Below, piece by piece: positions 23,973 to 36,000 of a DNA stretch of 64,000 nt (within the stretch, counting starts at the first letter, position 1; each line of letters opens with the position of its first letter). The notes beneath the pieces were generated by a model that saw only the letters and a list, made by a program, of their open reading frames with translations, was not told the DNA's origin and did not search any database. Source of the DNA: Odontesthes bonariensis (lineage: Eukaryota > Chordata > Actinopteri > Atheriniformes > Atherinopsidae); assembly GCF_027942865.1 (NCBI RefSeq), contig NC_134519.1, forward strand, positions 17,803,248-17,867,247, read 5' to 3'. Both the position numbers and the translations under genes were made by a program.

Positions 23973-24155
23973 TTGGGTCTCTAAAATATAGAACAGATGC
24001 TCTGTTCTTTCTCTGGCCGGGAAAAAACGGAGTAGGAACGATGCAGATACTAAAGAAAGTGCCGCACCTCCGGGGCTCTTTGCTTCAGTCTGCTTATTCC
24101 TCACAAATCTCTGCCGTGGTGACGTCGCAGCACCCTGTGTACCACGTGACCGTTT
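23973..24155 (-). promoter_or_regulatory. mapre2 proximal promoter candidate
   Basis: Upstream of exon 1 the sequence holds a CRE-like GACGTCAC (minus strand, about 24119-24126) and a perfect CACGTG E-box (about 24142-24147). There is no TATA box. Motif calls only. Confidence 0.4.
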
Positions 24156-27100
24156 GGGTTGGCTGCCTGTTTCTTATGTTGGGCTATTTCAGTGCACCAA
24201 TTTACATTGATCCACTGACCGCTAGAAAAAGCATTACAACAGGTCAGATCAATGCACGATGCGCGTCGCTTATTGAAATCAACTCTCTGTTGTCTGAGAC
24301 AAAAGCGACAGTCAAATGCTGCGAGACCAAATCAGCTAACAGATACGAATAAGATTTTAAGGAAAATGCAGCCCACCCGGCTTCATCCTGAAATCCTAAG
24401 GGTGACATGTCATATTTCCTTGGCACTAAAACAGATGCGGATAGCAACAAAAACAAATGAAAGTCGAGCCAATGGAAATCATGACCACACATGGTATTTA
24501 ATTATTAAAAGAAAATAAATGATTACTAACCATATGAATCAATCAAGCTAGATAAAAACCATTAAAACGTTACTTAACATGAGCAGAACATCTCTGGTTT
24601 AAGCTTCTCAACTGCGATCAAGAGCTTTAGGACTTTTGAAGTTATGGACAGCTAGTTCGACAAAACACATTTTAAAGACACTGGCTCTGAGGACTTGTGA
24701 TTTCTCACTGTTTTTTTCCCCCCATATTTTTTTTTTTTTTTTTCAGAAATCCAAGGACAAACTGACAAAGTCAAGTTTGGAAAATCTGTACGGCAAGGAT
24801 TACTAGCTTAACTTTCTACTAAAACATATTCAGTTTATAGTTGTATAATGAACATGGGCAGATATATTAATTTGAGAGCAGTCGCATCCGAATTAGAGGA
24901 AACTGGGAGGAAATACAACCACTTTACATGTAGAGCCCTCCGTTTGCTGGCTCAAATGTTACCGGTTAAACTAAACTAATCAAAACTTTAAATGTTTATT
25001 TCTTATACTGTCAAAAATCCTTTGCAAGCAGTGACTGCATGAAGTCTGGAACCCAGGACGTATTTCCTCATCGTGAAGCTTTGCCGACTCCATCACTGTG
25101 ACTGTCCTCAGTTGATTGAGAATCTTACTGATTACAAATGAAACAAAGTTTGACTGGGTATAGATTGCGTGCTTAACTTGGTCAATACATCACATTCCAA
25201 TTGTTGACTTTCAAAAACCCCCTAAGCTGTTCTCCAGACTGGGATGAGTCTTAAAAAGGCATCTTGACCCTCTTGGGACTTGGTGCTGCTGAAAGCCATG
25301 CCTGCTCGTCCCATCACACTGGCTAAACATGCGTTATAGCCGATAGCATATGCTTCGGATCTTGAGCTGTTCAAAACCTCCATACTTCTTCCTTCCCATC
25401 CGTTGCCATTGTGAAGCACCTTCTTTTTTCTTTTTTTTTTTTAATTTGAGAAAAAGATCTAGTTCAGCAGTTGGTCAGTGTGTCCAAATGACTCACCCTC
25501 ACACCTCAAAGTATCTGTCAGCTCAGTCTTATGGTTAGCAATCAAAAATGTGAGACTACTATGGATTTGCATATATTTAACCAGCATGATGTAGAACTGA
25601 TCTGAAGAAAAGGTGAAAAAAAAAAGAAAATCACAGCTCAACAACAGCGATGGACTATGTCAGCCAATATGCAACACAGCTATGATGTTTTTATGCAGGA
25701 ATTTCATGTAGCGGGCATGTCCAGCCGGTCATATGGCCTTCAACACAACCCATGTGGCTAAAACATCGAGATACTGCAGTCTAACTTTCTCTTTTACTGC
25801 CTTGATTTCTTTCTTGCCATCTTCCTTCTCTGTCATTGTTTGTCGTTTCTTCAAGAGAAGGCAGCTGCGGATTTTGAGATCAATACCACAATCCATCCAA
25901 TGCTACCACCAGACTAAAGGTCAAATCATATTTTAACCTAGAACGTTTTTCCACAGGTCAGCAGCGTCTTTGTTTCTGATGTCAGTGGGTCAAAATGCGA
26001 ACCTAGCTAATATCCGCCATGTCACCGTCTAAAACAATATTTTGTTCAAGTTTTACATTCTCAGTCAGTCCAAGCCCTGCCACACTGGAGCCAAAACATC
26101 TTTTAGAAAACTTTACTAGGAAGTCTGACAGGAAATTTCACTCTCCAGAGTACACTGACAAAGCAAGTGATATTTGAACCTGCCCATACTTGGGAGCATT
26201 AAAGCTACTGGTCAGATGTCCAATGCACATGCTTGAAACTGTAGTGACCCCATCAGGCCGTAGTTGAGGACACGTTCTGGCCTTTGACCTCCATACGCTG
26301 TAGTCTGCAAACTTTTAAATCTAATCTTAGATCAGGATAAGTGAAAGCGACACAAACATAAACCTTAAACGGAAAAATAAATCTGACAAATCAAGCCCAC
26401 TTAGGCCCCATCCACACGTAGCTGGGTATCTCCTAAAACTAATATATTTTTCTACGTTTGGACCTGTCATCCACATGAAAACGCATCGTAAACGAATGTT
26501 TTTAAAAACTCCGGGCAAAGTGAAGATTTTTGAAAACTCCGTTTATGCAGCTGCGTGTAGACAGAGATAACCGGAGTTTTGCGTTTTCGAACGTCACAAT
26601 ATGCGCCAAAACAACAACAAATCTGCTTTAAAGTCTAAAGTGCGACCTTTGTTTACTGAAGAAGCATGGATGTCTTGAGAACTGTGATGGTTATTATTGT
26701 GCAGGCGCTGTTTACTGCCTTGATTTTACACGCCCAAGTCGTACTCCCAGAGGAATGGCGTGACAATTTCGCATGTCCCGGTCCTCACTCCTGTCGCTGT
26801 CGGAATTATTACGTCCTCATATCGAGGGGCAGTCCACTGTCATGCGATCACCTGTCAGTGTGCTCAAAAAAGTTGCGTGCACACTTTATTATTTAGCTGA
26901 CGAGGGCAGATTGCGCAAAAAAGCAATTGCATTTGGGTTGTCAAGACAGGTGAAAACGCAGATGTTCCGTTATGTGTGGAAGGTGTTTTTTTCAAAAACG
27001 AGGTAATGTGGATACAAATTATTTTATAAACGGAGGGGGGGAAACATTCGGTTTTAAAAATACCCGGCTACGTGTGTACATAGCCTTAGTGGCATCGACC

Positions 27101-29512
27101 TCAAGTCAGAGTTGGGTTTTCCTTACCAGGTTTATACAATTTTAGCATGAAGGCACTTTTTTTCCATTTGCCCCTTTGTCCTTTTGTTGTAAAAGATTTA
27201 GCAATTTATGTCCACAGCAGGATTTCTAAATGCACTCCAGCTTGAATATTGTTCCTCACATGCAAGTAATTTTGAATAAAGTCATCCACCATATGAGTTT
27301 AGTACAATTTTCCCCATTATTGATTATACTGCAGGGTTATTTCATTTTTCATCCGTAGCAGCACAATGTTTTTCCAGATAAGATTTCATCTTGGAAATGC
27401 ATTCTTCAAATTCTGATGGTGTTAAACTGTGAAATTGTGGCCATAACTTACATGATTAGTCCTGTTCACCTTTTCTCAGTCGGTAAGTCACATGAGGAAA
27501 AGTACATGCCGTGGATTAAACTTTGACTCTGATAATTCACCCTTGTTATAAAAAGTACATTAAAGCCACCCTGAGGGGCTTTTCTTCCACAGTAATTTAG
27601 ACTGACCAGAAACAAATCAAGGCAGTGCACTCAGTGTGTAATATTCATGGTTATCTTTGGAAGATTGTCTGGTAATTCTGGGAGGAAAGATATTCAGTGT
27701 GCAAACCCCCCCCTTCCTCTGCTGCCTGGGACCGAAGTCATCTTTACACAAATTCCTGCAGAGCCAAACACAATGCCGAACCAAGAACTAAAGCTCATCA
27801 AATGACCAAACTGCGAGCACTAGAAAGGTCTCCAATGAGAACCAGAAGCATGCCACTTTTATAATAAAGTTATGCTAAAGGCCTTTTCAGATTGGCCAGT
27901 GACATCTGCGGTCACAACATGAGCACAGAAGTCTGCTGTATTCATGGCAGCTTCGCATGGTTAAACTTCTAAGACAACAGAAAACTGTGCTCGTTTGTGT
28001 GGGCAGCGGCTCCATCCCTTCATACGGCGTCACTCTGATCTTTACACTTTCCAATCTGATAAGGCTGAAGTGCCACCACAACGGTGCAGCATGCATGGCC
28101 TCCTTTAAAAAAAATTTAAAAAATAATAAAATGGTAAAGCCTATGGATGGAAAAAAAAAACTTAACATAAACATAAGAGTGAATAAGAGTGACATGCGTC
28201 CTCTTAGCCTATTATTCCTTACTTCAGTTGTAGAGTGACTGTCCTCCTTGGTGCATTAGACAAAAGAAAAACAAAAAAACAACAACTAAGACTTAAAAAC
28301 ACAAATAACTGCAGATAAATCGCAACCACAGTACAAAAACTGATATTCTTAATGCGGTAACAACATTTCAAAAATGAAATCTTAGGAAAGGGAGTAGAAA
28401 CTTGATGTCAGTAATTATGTTCCAGACTGGATCAAAAAATACACTATACTGCTGAGAGCCTGTCGTGTCGGGCTAAAAACACAACCAACAAAGTCTTGTA
28501 GGAAACAAATCCGTGAACACAGAGCTAGCAGACCGAGCTGAGAGCTGCATTGTGCTGCTTTTTTGTTAAAGTTGCAAATGGTTACTGCACAGCTGGGGGG
28601 GGGGGGGTGATCCATTACTGTAACCATTGGGGCTGCCTATTAGCCTGAAACTAATTATCACCAAGTTCTTGTGCATATACTTTTGTCTCCCTCCATTCTT
28701 TCTTGTGCACTTCTGGTTGGTGGGTCAAGGGGCAGCAACTCCATCCTGCACATTACAATTAAAAGCAAGGAGGTATCCTACCCAGACTGGACAGGCTATA
28801 ATGTGTAGGTAATGGATTCGGCTGGTACTCAAGGTGTAAAATATTCTTGACAAAATGAAAAAAAGAGATGGTGGAGTACTGATCTGTCACGCCTGGAAAG
28901 CCAAAACTTTGGATCCAGCATGTGTGGGAAGAAGTTTTCCATTGGTGTTTTAAAAAGGTCAGTTATGCGCCCAAGACAAAGACCAGCTTGGTCCGTGATC
29001 ACGCCCCTCGTCTCGTATCGGTCCCCGTGGTGCAAATTACATCTCTGACAAACGTTTAGCTGTGGTTGTTGCTTAAGTGAAAAACACTCGACACCCCTGG
29101 CCATGGACAGGGTTTAAAAGCAACTTTGTAACGGAGGAGCTAGCTACAGTGAGTCTGGTGAATGAAGCTAGCTGCGCTTCGTGTAGAAAATAAAAGACAC
29201 AGTGATTGGAAAGAAAGCCAATACAAAGTACAGCAATGCAAAAGCAGCAGTGAGAATCTTTAACGAAGCCAGGCGTTACTTACAGAAACAGCTGTACATT
29301 ATGTGCAGCTAACCGCCAAGTCACAGTATGCTAATTTTTCTCTAACATTCTGTCAGTGACTGTCAACATATGCTCTGACCCAGGGTAATATCCCCGTACG
29401 AACCAGCGACAGCCACGTTATCACGCTCTGGTTTCTGCATTCCCTTGTCATCATGTCGCGTTGAAAATCAAATTACCAATTAAAATTCTTCAACAAAGCA
29501 AATCTGACTTAC
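24156..29512. other. region between mapre2 exon 1 and the alternative 5' exon
   Basis: AT-rich, with the Harbinger derivative as the only recognised element. No coding exon with matching splice sites was found. Confidence 0.6.
26404..27085. mobile_element. PIF/Harbinger-type deletion derivative with transposase fragment
   Basis: A 682-bp element flanked by a TTA target duplication (26401-26403 and 27086-27088). The ends are inverted repeats: left about 26404-26430 with CCACACGTAGCTGGGTAT, right about 27057-27085, whose complement has ACACACGTAGCCGGGTAT. The middle plus frame (about 26770-26950) reads MSRSSLLSLSELLRPHIEGQ and then KKVACTLYYLADEGRLRKKA, typical of the N-terminal part of Harbinger (HARBI1-like) transposases. 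The catalytic part is missing, so it cannot move itself. It lies between mapre2 exon 1 and the alternative 5' exon. Confidence 0.8.
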
Positions 29513-29620
29513 CAGTGAACTCCAGCAACTCAGGTTTCAGAGGTTTTAAAAAAGCTGTTTTCCGGCTGAGTCACCCCACCCTCAAACGCCCATTCTCGTA
29601 AAACGATGAAACGCGAGCAG
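29513..29620 (-). other. mapre2: mapre2 alternative non-coding 5' exon candidate
   Basis: A strong CTG|GTAAGTC donor on the minus strand has its last exon base at 29513. No long open frame precedes it (an ATG here is followed at once by TGA). Spliced to mapre2 exon 2 it would initiate at MAVNVYST and give a shorter EB2 without the N-terminal extension. Mammalian MAPRE2 has transcripts of this kind. The upstream border is not defined. Confidence 0.45.
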
Positions 29621-29745
29621 TTACCTGATTGGACAAGGTCTAATCGGTGTTGCAGCTGATTGGCCCCGGGGTGACAACTGTCCTGAAATTGACCAATCGC
29701 GCTTTGATGCGTTGATCATTCGGAACATCAGCTTTCTTTTTTAGG
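29621..29745 (-). promoter_or_regulatory. CCAAT-box cluster, candidate distal mapre2 promoter
   Basis: Three CCAAT pentamers occur in about 70 bp: minus-strand CCAAT near 29631 and 29661, and a plus-strand CCAAT near 29693. The region is locally more GC- and CpG-rich than its surroundings and lies just upstream of a perfect donor at 29513. Confidence 0.4.
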
Positions 29746-30139
29746 GCCCCGTGTCACTCTCACTCTCACCTCTGGAGAACGTGGAATAAATCTTTGCAAA
29801 AAGTTTGAATCCATCTAAATATGAAATAGAAATAGAAATGCCAATCATACTTAACAAAATAAGCAGATATTCTCAAACTGGAAGATTTGCTTCTTGTCAT
29901 TTTTTCAAATATCCGTCCTTTTTTTCTTATTTTGCTGCTGCTGTTTAAACGAAACAAGTCATCTTCCACTCTGATTATTTTAGATTTGGAATAAAAAATA
30001 ATATCTTTTACCATTTTTTTCCATGGTATTATGCCTAAATTATAGGTTCAGTTTAAGTTAAAAGTAATTCCGGTTAACCATCTTTCTTTTTAATGACTAC
30101 CATCTGTAGCCGGTGACTGTCCAACACTCCTCCTATTTT

Positions 30140-30156
30140 ACCACCAGGGGGGAGTC
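30140..30156 (+). promoter_or_regulatory. CTCF-like motif
   Basis: ACCACCAGGGGGGAGTC is a near-consensus CTCF core, in the same orientation as the one at 37131. It lies between the dtna 3' end and the distal mapre2 promoter candidate, a plausible boundary position. Confidence 0.35.
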
Positions 30157-31018
30157 ACGTGCGTGGTAATGGACAAAACGCTCCTTGGTGTAAAATAAGT
30201 CAGTTTTAGTTGCTTTCCAACTATTTTAGATAAAATAGACACCATGTGGAGTAAATAAACAAATATCATACAGTAAAAAAAAAAAACAATCATGTGGGTA
30301 TAGGTTATAAAAAAACAGTTTCACAAGACTGTGTTTATACCTTTAAAATGAACCAATGATGATAATGATGAAGTCTAAAATAAGTTAATTGATTCCCATG
30401 TAAGAGAAAAAGTCTCCCTCTTAATATGCACGGGACTATGAGAGTCACTCCTGGACGGCTGCCTTTATGTTACCTCAGATGGTGGCTCTCTGTGATGAAT
30501 TCTAGACAATAGGTTGAGGGCAGTCAACAGTGCATTTATGACAGATAATAAATGTGCACTGCCAAACCGAGCCAATTGAAGTGTGCCGTTTTGGAATGGA
30601 AATAGAAAGAAAAAAGGAGTTCATAGGCAAAAATTGTGATATTGTGTCAACACTTTATTATGCGTCACCACCATGCAAAATCACTGCTATGAACTTGCTC
30701 AAAAGTCAAACTAGATATATTTCACACATTTATGATTTTAGATGGGCTCGCCACTTTTACCAAAGTGACTGGATAAAGTTTTATAAGACTCACACGAAGC
30801 ATCGAGGATTTGTATGTGTGTGTGTGTTGCTGTGGAAGTCACAAAAAAAAAATTGTGTGAGAGCATTGATGTTAACAATTGAAACAATGTAAAATGATCC
30901 ATGATTGAAGCTTAATTCATAAACAATTGACGGTAAACACAATTTCTTTCAATGCCCGTGCCAGTGTAAACCTTTGAATCTGAGCGATTATGATGTCTCT
31001 GTGTCACCTCTTTTCCAT

Positions 31019-31024
31019 TTTATT
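31019..31024 (-). terminator. dtna polyadenylation signal candidate
   Basis: The first AATAAA (minus strand) downstream of the dtna 3' UTR exon that begins at 31867. It would give a final exon of about 0.85 kb. Another copy lies at 30654-30659. Confidence 0.45.
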
Positions 31025-31867
31025 GTAAAACACCTCCAGACATTAGAACCGGCCATTTATATAATTACCTATCTGTACATGTTTGCCCTCCCAGCATCCT
31101 TTTCAGTAAAATGTAACCTCACTGAAGACGTCCAGCATTGTTGCAGGTCTGTTTTGTTGTACGCTACATGCTGCATTTACAGGCAGAATGAACTGCAATA
31201 AGAGGTCATCCAGTCAGCTAAGGCAATGTGCATTATTATCACTAATATATCAAATTAAACACATGTATCTAATGGGCCAGTTCCACCCTGATGGAAAAAA
31301 AACCCCAAAAAACGTAGACAAGAAATAAAATTTGAAAAAAAAATACAAAAGCAACTTAACAGCAATAGTAAGAAATATATGGAATAGTGCTCAGTTTGTT
31401 CCTGTAGCCCAGCCAAAGTAATACGTACAAAACATTTAACTTTTTTTTCATTTCATATCTTCAACTCTAAACTTTATCATCATAAATCAAGTGACAATGA
31501 ACACTTAAACCTGGTTTACTTTGTTCGGAAACATCAGACTTTGAAAGGAGGTTCACCAGCCTGTGCTAACAGTGTATTTGCAAGACAACTCATATAAAAA
31601 GGATAAAAATCAAGAAATAATTACCCCAAATCATGTTTTTTTTATGGCACCTGTGGTATAATAGACAGCTCAGTAATTAATCTCTTTACATCAGCTCACA
31701 GTATTACCTTAAATAAGTGCTTGGATAAAAAATATATCTTTACGTAAATGTATCTATGGTTGGATTTAGTGAAACTTAAATTCTCCATATCTTCAGTGCT
31801 GTGTATTGTCGGCCCAGCGTTGTCTCCTCCAGTGTTTTCTACTATTGTTGCTTTTCATATTGCTCAC
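31025..31867 (-). other. dtna: dtna last exon, 3' UTR only (inferred)
   Basis: A CACAG acceptor at 31868-31872 pairs with the GTAAGT donor that ends exon 32477-32515, downstream of the stop codon. The exon is AT-rich and non-coding. If used, the stop codon lies only about 21 nt from the last exon junction, which should not trigger nonsense-mediated decay. Confidence 0.5.
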
Positions 31868-32476
31868 CTGTGAAAATCAAAAACCAAGTTACAAACAGCA
31901 TGCAACGAAACTCCTCGACATAGCAAACCTAAAATGGCACCGAAAGGTGTTATATATATAACTATATATACCCAGTTGTCAGATGTTTGAAGAATACCAC
32001 TTACATGTTTTCATATGTGAACATAGTTTGGGAAGAAACCTGGATGAGCTATTCTTGTTTGAGAGAGCCAAACATAATATCAAGAGTATTCAGAAACCTG
32101 AATGGTGCTTTTCCAGGATGTTTGACCACATATTGTGAGTAAGCACTTTCTCCAAAAATAAATATAAGTACACAATGATAAAAACTGTAATAATGATCTA
32201 AGTGTTAAAATAAACATGAGTCAGACATCTGTGGAGGATGTAAAACCAACACTTAAAGGAGGCAAAATGGCTGTAGAATTGTAATGTGGCGTTTTAATCA
32301 CTGTTTCTATCTGCAAGTTGAATGTGATTACAGTTCATTAAATAATTCTCAATCGTCCAGCAGATGTTCCAAATTTTGGCGAATGTTAAAATGATAAGCC
32401 TAAATGATTCGCTGTATAGAAGTTGATTTTAACAGTTCTATAAACTATCAAAAACCGACCGCAGCAGTTAACTTAC

Positions 32477-33047
32477 CAGTCACATGGACCTCCACAGTCA
32501 CTGCTGCAGGGTCACCTGAATAGTAGTGTTAAAACCAAAACAACAAGGTTAGAACTGACAAAAAGTTATTAAAGGAATCAAAATACACAATCAGTATCAA
32601 GCGTCTCCTTTCATTCTGGTCTTGGAAAGCTGTAACTCACCATGCATGTTGTGTCTGTCTCCAACTGGAGTTCGTCCTCCAGCTGTTGCTCCAGGTTGTT
32701 CTCGAAGGCTTCTTCCTCTGCAGAGCTAGCAGGTCTGATATATAACGAACAGCTCAAAATGAAGTAAAAGAACCAAAGACCTAACTGTATACATAGTTGA
32801 AAGGAGTCTCACCTCAGACACCTTCTACACTAAACTGCTGCATCGGCATTGACTACCAAATAATGTCGAGTATATAATACCAATATATACGAGACACACG
32901 GGCCACTTCATGCATTTTATGATAAAATATGTCTTCCCACAGTGTACATATCTGATGAGTACCTTGGTTTATAAGTGAAGAAAGAATCTGAAGAGGTTGA
33001 AGCCAAAAAGTCTGAATCCACAATGCTCTCAGTGTCACTTCCTCCCC
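32477..33047 (-). CDS. dtna: dtna C-terminal exons 19-21
   Basis: Exons 32963-33047, 32641-32734 and 32477-32515 (coding to 32498). Exon 19 has [12 protein letters not shown], equivalent to the mammalian SETESNVDSEF. Exon 20 has a short coil, [14 protein letters not shown], aligned with the mammalian QLENELQMEE, then departs to TDTTCM. Exon 21 adds VTLQQ and a stop, resembling mammalian VSLQG. Phases agree throughout. Several alternative mammalian C-terminal exons are not visible here. Confidence 0.8.
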
Positions 33048-36000
33048 CTGTGCAAAAATAAGATTTTAAAGCAGCTGGGGCAAGATGCATAAACAATGTG
33101 TACACACACACACATAAAAAAAGAGAAATAAAAAAAAACTATTTCACTACAATGATATCTTAGTGAATTATATTCTGATTTAATATGTTATCAAAATCAA
33201 ATAAAGATGGCTGGTCTGACTGTGTTGGAAGACCTTACCAAGGTGACTTTAAAGAAGAGAACCAACATTTAGAGATCCTCTTGATTTTCTGGCACAAGAT
33301 GATAGTTGACTTGTGACTAAGGCTACATAGAGCCAAAAGCATAACGTGGTTCAACAAAGAAAGTCCATGTTTACAGGTTTATTCAATCATCTGTTGCAGA
33401 TGAAGCAGGAGTTGCTGGTCCTTCACCCGTAGTGCCACTGTTGCCTTGTTTGTAATACAAACCTATGCGGGGGCCGTTTTCGCTGAAATTATATTTACTT
33501 CCGTTTATATTTTTCCAGTCAGCAGTTTTTGTTCTGGTCAGTATTCCACCACTGAGACCAGCAAATAAAACAAGTTTCCTTTTCTCCAACTTAATGTCTC
33601 AACTTTACATTTGGTAAAACTCATCTTCTTTGCAGTTGCTTTCACTGTCATGTCTGTTTAGTTGGGGTGCAAACAGATAGTGAGTGTCTTCACATGACGT
33701 TCGAAAAAAAATATATATATTATCGTCTTAGTCCAACCAAAACTGAAATGTGTATAAACACGTTAGTCCAAAATTGAGCTTTCCAAAGCAGACTTACACA
33801 CACTCAGAAAACGCAGCTTTATCTACCCCTGCACGTATTCACTGCGCTAGACTAGAATTGGCCAAGGCACTCTGTATGTGCTCCAAAGATCCATATTTAT
33901 TTATTTTTTAAATAGTGTAAGCGCATATTAATACAGCTCAAGTCAATAGTGCATGCAAGTTTAAATAAAAATGGAAGTGGATATCATGACCATACATTGT
34001 GAACCACAGTCTAGATTCTTAGTACTACAAGGCTGTGCGGTTCCCCGTCCGGGATTGGCTGGTTTTCTCTTGCTCTACCTCATTGTGCCTGGCTCTATCA
34101 GCCACACCAATCTGCAAGGCCGACACATCATATCAAAAACCTTGTGTGCCTCACAATCAGTGGGCAGTGGTCAACCTTTGTGTTAGCAGTTTGTCTTGGA
34201 TCTTTAAGACTAGAGGTGTTACTTGAAACAAATAAACAAATATCACCAAAGAGGAAACTAAACTAGCAGTTTCACAAAAATATTTGATTGAAAATAACAC
34301 AACCAAAAACCTATGCCTGCTAACCAAAATACAGAAAGAGTAGCACCCTAAGAACAAAACTTACGAGACTGTCTGGGAAAGACTGGTATTAAAACCTCCC
34401 ATCCCCTGGTCCTATTTCCAAATACAATGGTACACTAGTAAACAAAATATTGTGAAGGGTTTTAGCAGAACGGAAACAAGCCTTAGAAGTGCCTTCTCAC
34501 TAGAAATGTAATATACCCAAAGCATTAAAACAAGCGTCTACAGACAATCATTGCAAAAGTAAAAGAGACCCAGTGGCAAGCTGCTAACACAAAGACTGAC
34601 AGCTGCCAACTGAACCAATAAAGCTTTAAATATGATGTGTTGGCTTTGCTGAGACAGATGACCAGTCAATTGGAGGAGCAGCCGCCAGGCGCAAAGAGCT
34701 GAAGCAAGGGAAAACCAGCCAATCCCGGACAGGGAACTGCACAGCCTTGTAATACCAAGAATCTAAACCATGGATCTTAACCCCATATCCTAATGGTTAA
34801 GATTCATAAAGGAGAACCACACAGCTTGGTTAATAAATCTGGCAAAAGGAAGGTTTACGAACATTTCTGTCACTCAGAGTCAAACTATAGAGTTTTACAC
34901 ATCTGGTCCCTGACATTTTGAAATTCAGACAGCAAACATAAGCTTTTAAAAAATTTTTTTTACCTGAATTGAGCTCTTTAACCAGTGAGGACATTGTGTT
35001 GGTGATGGAGTCAGCAGCAATGAGCAGGTCATTTCTCAAATTTCTCCTTGGACCTTGACAAATACAACGGAAACAATTCTTGACAAATTTGACAAGAAGC
35101 CCGGCTTACAAACACCTTCCAACAAGAAAAAAAACTTGTGCCACCGTGTTACCCTGAGCGAAGGCCTCCTGAACATCCCCTCCCACGCCCATGAGTGAGT
35201 CCTGAGGTGTGTGAGTTGGGGTGGTGCCAGCAGAGTCCGAGTAGATTGGTGTGGGGATCGGCCGGCTAATGGTGTGGCTGGGTGAGGAGCGTGGAGAGCC
35301 AGGACCCTGAGTCTGAAGAACACGCAGGCAGTTTTAATGTCAACTGTGCCACTGAGCGAGGAGACAGTGAGAATAAAATGATTACTAAAGCAAACATCAC
35401 AAGCCTTGCAGCAAACATGAATCACTATTTTACTATTGTTGAGGTTTAGTTCAACGTACAGGCTAATTTAAACTTTGTGAGGAAAAACAAAAAAATAAGT
35501 CACATTTCACACATGCTAAAAATGTGGATTAGCGAAGCTTTGTTTACTATCATGTGAGTATTTCACAAGTACTCCGTGTGTTGTTAAAACACATTTCCTT
35601 CCCTGGAACACATTCCAATGATTCCTACACACCCAATCGCAAGCTGATTTGAGTTATTTTTTGCACAAAAAGACGGGTGTTGTACACAAATTGTTCAACC
35701 GACAAGACAAAAAAGTACTTATTGAACACGTGCATCCATGTCACACTTTAGACACTTACAGCCTGTTTCCGTTCTTCTTCCAGCTGAAAAACAATATTTC
35801 ACAGCTCATAAAATAGCCACCGCATTCTAAAATCCAATATGAATTCAAGGCAAGCATGAGGCTCCCTCGTGCAAGTTTAATGGATTCATATTGATCCTTT
35901 AAAGCAAATTACATTGATATTTTCTCCATCTAAGCAAGTAGGTGGGCTTTAAGGAACCCCCGTCCACTTGTTGAAAGCAGAAAAATTGCAGATATTCACA

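Noticed and set aside
24105..24155. Possible N-terminal extension of EB2 from an ATG at 24104
   Set aside because: The in-frame upstream sequence is not conserved with the family, and MPGPTQ matches the known start exactly.
34971..35060. Frame with an N-terminal readthrough around dtna exon 18 as a separate gene
   Set aside because: It is intron readthrough around a dtna exon whose sequence matches alpha-dystrobrevin.
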